Source: JAJFUG01 sp964386505 (lineage in GTDB: Bacteria; Gemmatimonadota; Glassbacteria; GWA2-58-10). Taken from it: 38,242 nt of DNA. Below, in pieces: positions 32,975 to 38,242 of this stretch. The position numbers and the translations under genes were made by a program. The stretch lies in assembly GCA_964386505.1 (NCBI GenBank), contig CAYLSM010000013.1, positions 1 through 38,242 on the forward strand, written 5' to 3'. The notes beneath the pieces are model-generated. The model searched no databases. It saw only the letters and a program-made list of their open reading frames with translations, and was not told the origin of the DNA. Positions within the stretch are counted from its first letter, which is position 1, and each line of letters opens with the position of its first letter.

Positions 32975-33997
32975 TCATTTGCTCCAGCGTTTAAGCCAGG
33001 TCAGGGCGGCGCGGTAGACTATCTCGTGGCCGCCCTCGAACAGGGTCACCCGGACCGGGCCTGCGTTGCGGCGGAACAAGACCGTTTTCTCTCCGTAGAG
33101 ACTGTCCGGCTCGACTTGTCCCTGCAGTTCGGGCGGAAGGCTCTGGTTCGCCACGATGGAATCGATCTGCGAGTCGGTGAGTCTCATCTCCGGCGTACCG
33201 TTGACTGCCGCCAGGACGTTGAACGCGCGCAGGCTGTGGCTGACCGGCACCGAGCCGGTGTGCCCGTCGTGGATCCCGGCGTTGATATCCACCGGCAGCC
33301 CGGCAGCCTGACTGAGCCAGGTGATAGCCGAGCGCCGCGTGTACTGGCTGTCCACCGCGGCCGAGGACCCCGGCGCGCCACCACAGGAAGCCTCCAGGTT
33401 ACCGGCATAGCCCTGGTTCGGGTTGCCGGGAGCGGAACACTGGGCATGCCAGGCCGCGAGGTCGCTTATCGGCACCCAGGCTGAGACAGCGGCCCAGGTG
33501 GAAGGGCTGCGGCCGGCCATAAGCAGGGTGAGGTAGCCCCCGCCGGAGCAGCCGACCAGGTATATCCGGCGGCTGTCCACCTGCGAGTGGGACTTGGCGT
33601 ATTCCACGGCGTCCAGAACATCCTGCACCGCGGCCTCGCTGCCGCAGGCCCCGGGCTGAACGTTGGGGCCGCGGAAGTTCGGATGGATGAACACCCAGCC
33701 CTGCTCACGGCAGAACTGCCAGTAGTTCTGGCTGTCGGACTGACGGTAGTCGCCGCTCCAGGTGTGCAGGGCCACCAGCAGCGGGTGCGGCCCCTCGCCC
33801 TCCGGCGTCCAGAACAGAGCCGGCTGCGCGCTGCCGTCCAGGCGGCTCGTGATCGAGACTTCCTTCACCTCGGCCGGCCAGACCGACTCATTGTCATCCT
33901 GGGTCACGTTGGCTTTTTCCGTTCCGGCGGAACAGCCGGAACATAAAAACGACAGGAAAAGAACCGCGAGTCCGATTTGAAAAAATTTGAATACCAC
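32975..33997 (-). CDS. Exported alpha/beta hydrolase (prolyl-oligopeptidase/esterase-like), lipoprotein
   Basis: The start is a GTG at 33997 with GAGGAGG about 9 bases upstream; 340 residues. The signal peptide ends in LCSGC (Cys22), so a lipoprotein is predicted. The hydrolase core has HPLLVALHTWSGDY (oxyanion strand), the nucleophile elbow VGCSGGGY (Ser151), a candidate acid Asp244 in GIHDGHTG and His324 in EGGHEIVY, the usual Ser-Asp-His order. The S9/acetyl-xylan-esterase-like layout suggests an esterase removing acyl or methyl groups from polysaccharides, consistent with the GH78 and lyase genes beside it; a peptidase role cannot be excluded. It lies 56 bases downstream of the rhamnosidase gene on the same strand. 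Confidence 0.87.
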   Translation of the reverse strand: MVFKFFQIGLAVLFLSFLCSGCSAGTEKANVTQDDNESVWPAEVKEVSITSRLDGSAQPALFWTPEGEGPHPLLVALHTWSGDYRQSDSQNYWQFCREQGWVFIHPNFRGPNVQPGACGSEAAVQDVLDAVEYAKSHSQVDSRRIYLVGCSGGGYLTLLMAGRSPSTWAAVSAWVPISDLAAWHAQCSAPGNPNQGYAGNLEASCGGAPGSSAAVDSQYTRRSAITWLSQAAGLPVDINAGIHDGHTGSVPVSHSLRAFNVLAAVNGTPEMRLTDSQIDSIVANQSLPPELQGQVEPDSLYGEKTVLFRRNAGPVRVTLFEGGHEIVYRAALTWLKRWSK

Positions 33998-34053
33998 TTC
34001 TTAAACCTCCTCAGCATGCGGCTAACAGTTTTGGGAAATAATATTACAGAAAG

Positions 34054-35978
34054 TTATTTCTTCCCGCCCGGGACCTCGATCACGTTCCGTCCCGGCGCGA
34101 GGCCGTATTCCACCCCGTCCCAGACAAACGCCCCCTGCACCGCGCCGGGCAGCTCGATCACGGCGCTCACGCCGCGGGCGCCCTTGCGCTCCAGACTGAC
34201 CGCGAGCGTGCCATCCGNNNNNNNNNNNNNNNNNNNNNNNNNNNNNNNNNNNNNNNNNNNNNNNNNNNNNNNNNNNNNNNNNNNNNNNNNNNNNNNNNNN
34301 NNNNNNNNNNNNNNNNNGCCCCGGGCGGCACGCCATAGGGGTACTGGTCCACCCAGTCCACGAAATTCCACCAGGGCAGCGGCCCCAGGACCCCGTCCGG
34401 CCCCAGGCGGTTCTCGAACCATTCGAGCACGCCACGCACGCCGCTCAGATGAGCCTCGACAAAGGCCGCATCCGGACGGTGCATCCAGTAGTCGTGCAGC
34501 ATCAGCACCCAGAACAGCGAGAAAGGCGGGATAACCTGGGCCACGCGGCTCGGGTAGCGGCTCTGGGTCAGGCCCTCTGGCAGCCGGGAGTCGTCGTAAT
34601 GGTTTATCGCCTGTCGCACCAGACGGTCATCGCCGGTGAGGTAGAGCGAGATGAGCGCCTGGATGCGGGTGTCGCCCACGTACTGGAGCTGCTCGTAGTA
34701 GGGGCAGTCGAAATAGTTCTCGCCGGCGCAGAGACGGGCCGTGCGCCAGGCCACGTTCCAGATCGAGGTCAGCGAGGGATCGTCGCTGGTGAATGTGGCG
34801 TTGAGCTTGAACGGGTAGCCGGTGAACGTGTTTCTGAGCGAGTTGATCGTGAGCGGCTCGGCGGCGGTGATGACATCCATCTGCAGGTAGCGGAACGTGC
34901 GGAACCAGAGGGTGAAAAAGCGCCTGTCCGCGCCGCCGTCCGGCAGGAACTCGTCATAGTTGCCGAACATGTGCATCCCGTCGATCTTGTCCCGGTTGTG
35001 CTTGTTGCCGGCGGAGTCCACCAGGGCCTCGGCCCAGACCAGGCGGACCAGCGCGCCCTTACCGCCCGAGACGCTCAGCTCGGGGTAGACATTGGTCAGG
35101 TAGCCCTGGTCGATCAGCAGGCTGACCCGGCTGTTGGCCGGAACATTGAGAGGCTTGCCCCCGTTCAGGAATCCCTCGTCCGGAGCGATGCCGCTGGCGC
35201 GGCGGATGTGTCCCGGCGCCTCGGGGCGTTTCTCCATTGCTGGGATGGGCCGAGGCACGAGATACCAGTAGCGGTCATACACTGTGCCCCGCGGAGTGGC
35301 GGGTTGCTTGATGGCCAGTGGCCTCTGCCAGCCGGAATCGTCGAAATCCGCCCCGATCCAGCCCCAGGGGTGCAGCTGCCCGTCCACCCGGTCACCCGGC
35401 CCCACGGCCTTGAAACCCAGGTCGTCGTGTACGCTGTCCTCCATGACATCCCAAGCCGCGTTGAGCGGCGAGAACGACTTGTCCGCCCACGCTTTCCAGG
35501 ACTCGGCGCCGGTGTCGGCCGCTCTCTCCAGCGTCCCGTCCCCTTGCAGCAGGAATGCGGTCCGGCAGGTCATCTGGGCGAATGGCATGTAGTCACCGTA
35601 GTTCCAGACCAGGGCGGCCAGGACATTGCGGCCGGGCCTGAGCCAGGGGGCCAGATCCACGCTTTCGTAGCGCCAGTGGTCCGGGTCCCCGCGCCCCGGC
35701 CCCTCGGAGGCCTCGACTCCGTTGACATACAGACGGTAACGGTTGTCGGCGCTGACATGCACAAGGAATTTCTGCGGGGCGTTCTCCAACTGGAGGGTCC
35801 GCCGAAACAGGCAGACCCCGTAGTCCCGGGCCGCGACATCGGCGCAGGTGATCCAGCGGGCTGGCCAGACCCGGTTCAGCAGGTCGGGGGCGGCCTGGGC
35901 CGCGAGCGGCGAGGATTCGAGCAGACATAGAATGGCCAGGACAGCAGACAGGCAAAGAAAGCGGGAAGATGTTTTCAT
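34054..35978 (-). CDS. GH78 alpha-L-rhamnosidase, exported; interrupted by assembly gap
   Basis: One gene split by 100 Ns. The upstream part (553 residues, ATG 35978, AAGG upstream) has a signal peptide (cleavage near AAQA), beta-sandwich domains (FLVHVSADNRYRLYVNGVEA, WIGADFDDSGW, VRLVWAEAL) and the start of the (alpha/alpha)6 barrel with FDCPYYEQLQYVGDTR (about 423-438), a variant of the GH78 DCPxREExGWxGD motif holding candidate general acid Glu429. The downstream 53 residues (DGTLAVSLERKG to EVPGGKK, stop at 34054) are the C-terminal sandwich. The two parts are not in the same frame across 100 Ns, so the real gap length should be 2 modulo 3; by comparison with the family roughly 200 residues are missing, including the second half of the catalytic barrel. 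It releases terminal rhamnose in relatives. Confidence 0.88.
34218..34317. other. Assembly gap of 100 N
   Basis: Exactly 100 undetermined bases, the conventional placeholder for a scaffold gap of unknown size. It lies within the GH78 gene. Distances across it are not reliable. Confidence 0.98.
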
Positions 35979-36051
35979 CGCTGCGCCTTCGATGGGAAAG
36001 TGATAGAGTTGGAAAGCGGGATGTGCCGGGAGGCCTGTTTGAACCGGCGCT

Positions 36052-38242
36052 TCAGGTCTCGTTCAAGACCCGGTTCATGACAGCTTTCAGTTCCTCAAGA
36101 CGGTAGGGTTTGGTCATTATACCACTGAAGCCGTATTTGCGGAAGTCTGAAAGCACCTGCTCGTTGGAATAGCCGCTGGAAACAATGGCTTTCACCTGTG
36201 GGTCGATCTCAAGAAGTTTCTGCACCGCCTCGCGCCCGCCCATGCCGCCGGGGATGGTCAGGTCCATAATGACCGCGTCGAACGGCTTGCCCTGGGCGAG
36301 CCGCTGGATGAACAGCTCCACCGCCGCGGCGCCATCCGCCGCCTGCTCCACCCGGTAGCCCAGCTTTTCGAGCATACCCTGCAGCACCTTGCGCACCGCG
36401 GCCTCGTCATCCATCACCAGGACTGTCTCCCCTCGTCCGGCCTGAACCGCAGACGGTTCCGACGTGGCAAGGGGTTTCTGGCTGGAGGCCGGGAACCAGA
36501 GCTTGAAAGTCGATCCTTTCTGCAGCTCGCTCTCTACTGTTATCAACCCGCCGTGGCGTTTCACGATCGAATAGACCGTGGCCAGGCCCAGACCGCTGCC
36601 TTTCTGCTTGGTGGTGAAGTAGGGGTCGAAGATGCGCGGCAGAAGCTCGGGTGCGATGCCGATGCCGCTGTCCGAAAGGCTCAGCCGCACGTAGCGACCC
36701 GCCTCCAGGCCCGGCACCTGCATGTTGCGCTGGCGGCAGTTGTCCAGGCTGATCCGGATTGTACCGCCCTTGGGCATGGCCTGGTCGGCGTTGATTATCA
36801 GGTTGTTCAGCACCTGATTGATCTGCCCAGGATCGACCTCCACCGCCCAGAGCTGCGGCTGGAATTTCAGCTCATAGGTGACATTCGAGCCGCTGAGGGC
36901 AAATTTCACCGCCTCGCGCACCAGGTCGGGCATTGAAACGATCTGCTTGACCGGCTGGCCGCCGCGGCTGAAAGTGAGTAACTGCATGGTCAGCTCGCGG
37001 GCGCGCAGGCTGGAGTTCTCGATTGCGCTCAGCGGCTCGACCACGCTGTCCTCCGGTTTGACCATCAGCTTGGCCAGGGAGGCGTTGCCCAGTATGGAGG
37101 TGAGGATGTTGTTGAAATCGTGGGCGATCCCGCCGGCCAGCAGGCCGATCGATTCGAGCTTGTCCGAGCGCAGGCGTTCCTGTTCCAGCAGCTTGAGCTC
37201 TGATATGTCCTTGAAACTTTCCACGATGCCCAGAAGCTTGCCCTCGGGGTCGCGGAAGGGTGTGACTGTCAGGATGCAGGGCAGCTTCGTTCCGTCCGGC
37301 ATAGGCTTTACAATTTCCAATTCATACCTATCCATGCCAGCGCCTATCTTTTCGAGCGGACAGTCTGGGGTTCCACAGCGGTTGCCATGCCAGAGGTCGC
37401 AGCACTGCTTTCCGACTATCTCCTCCAATCTCTGGCCGAAAAGCTCGGTCCAGCTCCGGTTGACCCGCAGGACAGTCCTGTTCGCTCCGATCACCGCGAT
37501 GGGATTGGTGGCGTTGAAAATCTGGTCCAGCTCAGAGTGCGCCTGGGCCAGTTGCCGTTCGGCGAGCTTGTGCTCGGTGATATCCCGCTCCAGGGCCAGC
37601 ACCTCATTGCTGTTTATCGCCACCATCCGTGTTTCAAAAGACCGGTAACCGGAGGGCAACGGTATTTCATATTCGAACTTCTGGATTCCTCCGGTTTCAA
37701 GCACCTGCCGGATCTTTTCCTTGGTTATTTCGGCCACCGGTCCCGGCAGAAACTCATGGGCGTATTTACCCACTATCTGCTCCAGCGGTACGATCAGATC
37801 CTCGGTCCGGCCCATGCAATCCAGGAACATTCCTTGCCTGTTCAGCCGGAACATCAGGTCAGGGATGGCCTTCAGCATGGCCCGGCTGCGGGCCTCGCTT
37901 TCGAGCAGGAGGCGTTCGGCTTCCTTGCGCTCGGTGATGTCGCGCACCTGGATTATGGCCAACTGCCGGCCATCGAGCTGGAACAGCGAACCGAAAATCT
38001 CCACCGGCACACTTCTTCCGTCTTTCCTGTATTGCGTTATCTCCAGATGGTGTATTTCACCTTCCTTGAGCAGCCGTTCGAAGTTCCTGTTCGTGCGCTC
38101 CTTATCATGGCTCATCGCGTAGGGGGTCAATCCGATGAATTCTTCCCTGGTATAACCGTACAGTTCCAGCGCCGCCCGGTTGGCATCGATGAATTGCCGG
38201 CTATCCACATCCAGCACGCAGAGGGCCTCCGAAGAGGTGTCG
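36052..38242 (-). CDS. Hybrid sensor histidine kinase (PAS-PAS-PAS-HisKA-HATPase-REC), 5' end outside window
   Basis: The frame is open to the window edge; residues before the GTG at 38217 (DTSSEALCVLD) are a continuing PAS domain, so the start lies outside. Numbering from 38217: PAS 1 to about 98, PAS about 105-215, PAS about 225-340, then HisKA with the phosphorylated His366 in GIAHDFNNILTSI, ATPase motifs NNLIINADQA, SDSGIGI and TTKQKGSGLGLATVYSIV, and a receiver domain (about 597-715) with acidic Asp603/604, phospho-acceptor Asp652 and Lys703. The HDFNN box is of the NtrB-like type. The third PAS has a Cys cluster (Cys272, 273, 281, 286). No membrane segment is visible here. It is upstream of the hydrolase genes (73-base gap) and may control them, although it has no DNA-binding output domain. 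Confidence 0.92.
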   Translation of the reverse strand, partial: DTSSEALCVLDVDSRQFIDANRAALELYGYTREEFIGLTPYAMSHDKERTNRNFERLLKEGEIHHLEITQYRKDGRSVPVEIFGSLFQLDGRQLAIIQVRDITERKEAERLLLESEARSRAMLKAIPDLMFRLNRQGMFLDCMGRTEDLIVPLEQIVGKYAHEFLPGPVAEITKEKIRQVLETGGIQKFEYEIPLPSGYRSFETRMVAINSNEVLALERDITEHKLAERQLAQAHSELDQIFNATNPIAVIGANRTVLRVNRSWTELFGQRLEEIVGKQCCDLWHGNRCGTPDCPLEKIGAGMDRYELEIVKPMPDGTKLPCILTVTPFRDPEGKLLGIVESFKDISELKLLEQERLRSDKLESIGLLAGGIAHDFNNILTSILGNASLAKLMVKPEDSVVEPLSAIENSSLRARELTMQLLTFSRGGQPVKQIVSMPDLVREAVKFALSGSNVTYELKFQPQLWAVEVDPGQINQVLNNLIINADQAMPKGGTIRISLDNCRQRNMQVPGLEAGRYVRLSLSDSGIGIAPELLPRIFDPYFTTKQKGSGLGLATVYSIVKRHGGLITVESELQKGSTFKLWFPASSQKPLATSEPSAVQAGRGETVLVMDDEAAVRKVLQGMLEKLGYRVEQAADGAAAVELFIQRLAQGKPFDAVIMDLTIPGGMGGREAVQKLLEIDPQVKAIVSSGYSNEQVLSDFRKYGFSGIMTKPYRLEELKAVMNRVLNET

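Noticed and set aside
34167..34217. Continuation of the rhamnosidase frame past the N run (RMARSRSVWSA...) as the true C-terminus, or a frameshift
   Set aside because: The phase across a placeholder gap is arbitrary. The other frame gives a sensible GH78-like C-terminal strand pattern ending at 34054.
1..38242. CRISPR arrays, tRNA or rRNA genes, insertion sequences, phage attachment sites
   Set aside because: No regularly spaced repeats, cloverleaf-like or rRNA stretches, transposase or integrase genes were seen.

Overview
The window looks like part of a draft genome (an exactly 100-base run of N sits at 34218-34317) from a GC-rich Gram-negative bacterium. The evidence is lipoprotein signal peptides with lipoboxes, Sec signal peptides, Shine-Dalgarno sites before most genes, a hybrid histidine kinase and bacterial transporters. 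The lineage cannot be fixed from sequence alone. The load of secreted carbohydrate-active proteins, with no SusC/SusD pair in view, would fit an uncultivated FCB- or PVC-type phylum better than a classical Bacteroidetes PUL; this is a guess.

Layout. (1) 1-8041, plus strand: five codirectional genes for exported proteins. These are two tandem right-handed beta-helix proteins (the first cut by the window edge), a large exported protein of no family I recognise, a third beta-helix protein, and a BNR/sialidase-fold protein. (2) 8229-14302, minus strand: two tandem paralogues of about 1000 residues that resemble GH42 beta-galactosidases. A 314-base divergent control region separates them from a sodium:solute symporter (14617-16329, plus). 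(3) 16495-21446, plus: two tandem lipoproteins built of Asp-box beta-propeller repeats (VPS10/GH74-like). (4) 21534-26327, minus: an exported ankyrin-repeat protein, and a tightly packed set encoding an M32 carboxypeptidase, an exported DUF6528-like protein and a PfkB sugar kinase. (5) 26436-29533, plus: class II photolyase and a KefB-like cation/proton antiporter. (6) 29653-38242, minus: an apparent operon reading hybrid sensor kinase, GH78 alpha-L-rhamnosidase (broken by the assembly gap), exported alpha/beta hydrolase, exported carbon-nitrogen hydrolase, and heparinase II/III-like lyase.

How the parts may work together. Blocks 1-3 and 6 look like export-targeted machinery for trimming a complex, probably rhamnose- and uronate-containing polysaccharide. 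The sodium symporter would be an uptake route and PfkB a sugar-phosphorylating step. The substrate is inference. Three of the exported families occur as adjacent duplicated pairs.

The most unusual signal is not a gene. A 16-base, nearly palindromic, AT-only-like element (TATWWAANNTWWWATA) occurs ten times in this GC-rich window. Nine copies lie between genes or across a stop codon, and three directly abut a stop codon. I do not recognise it as a described repeat or operator.
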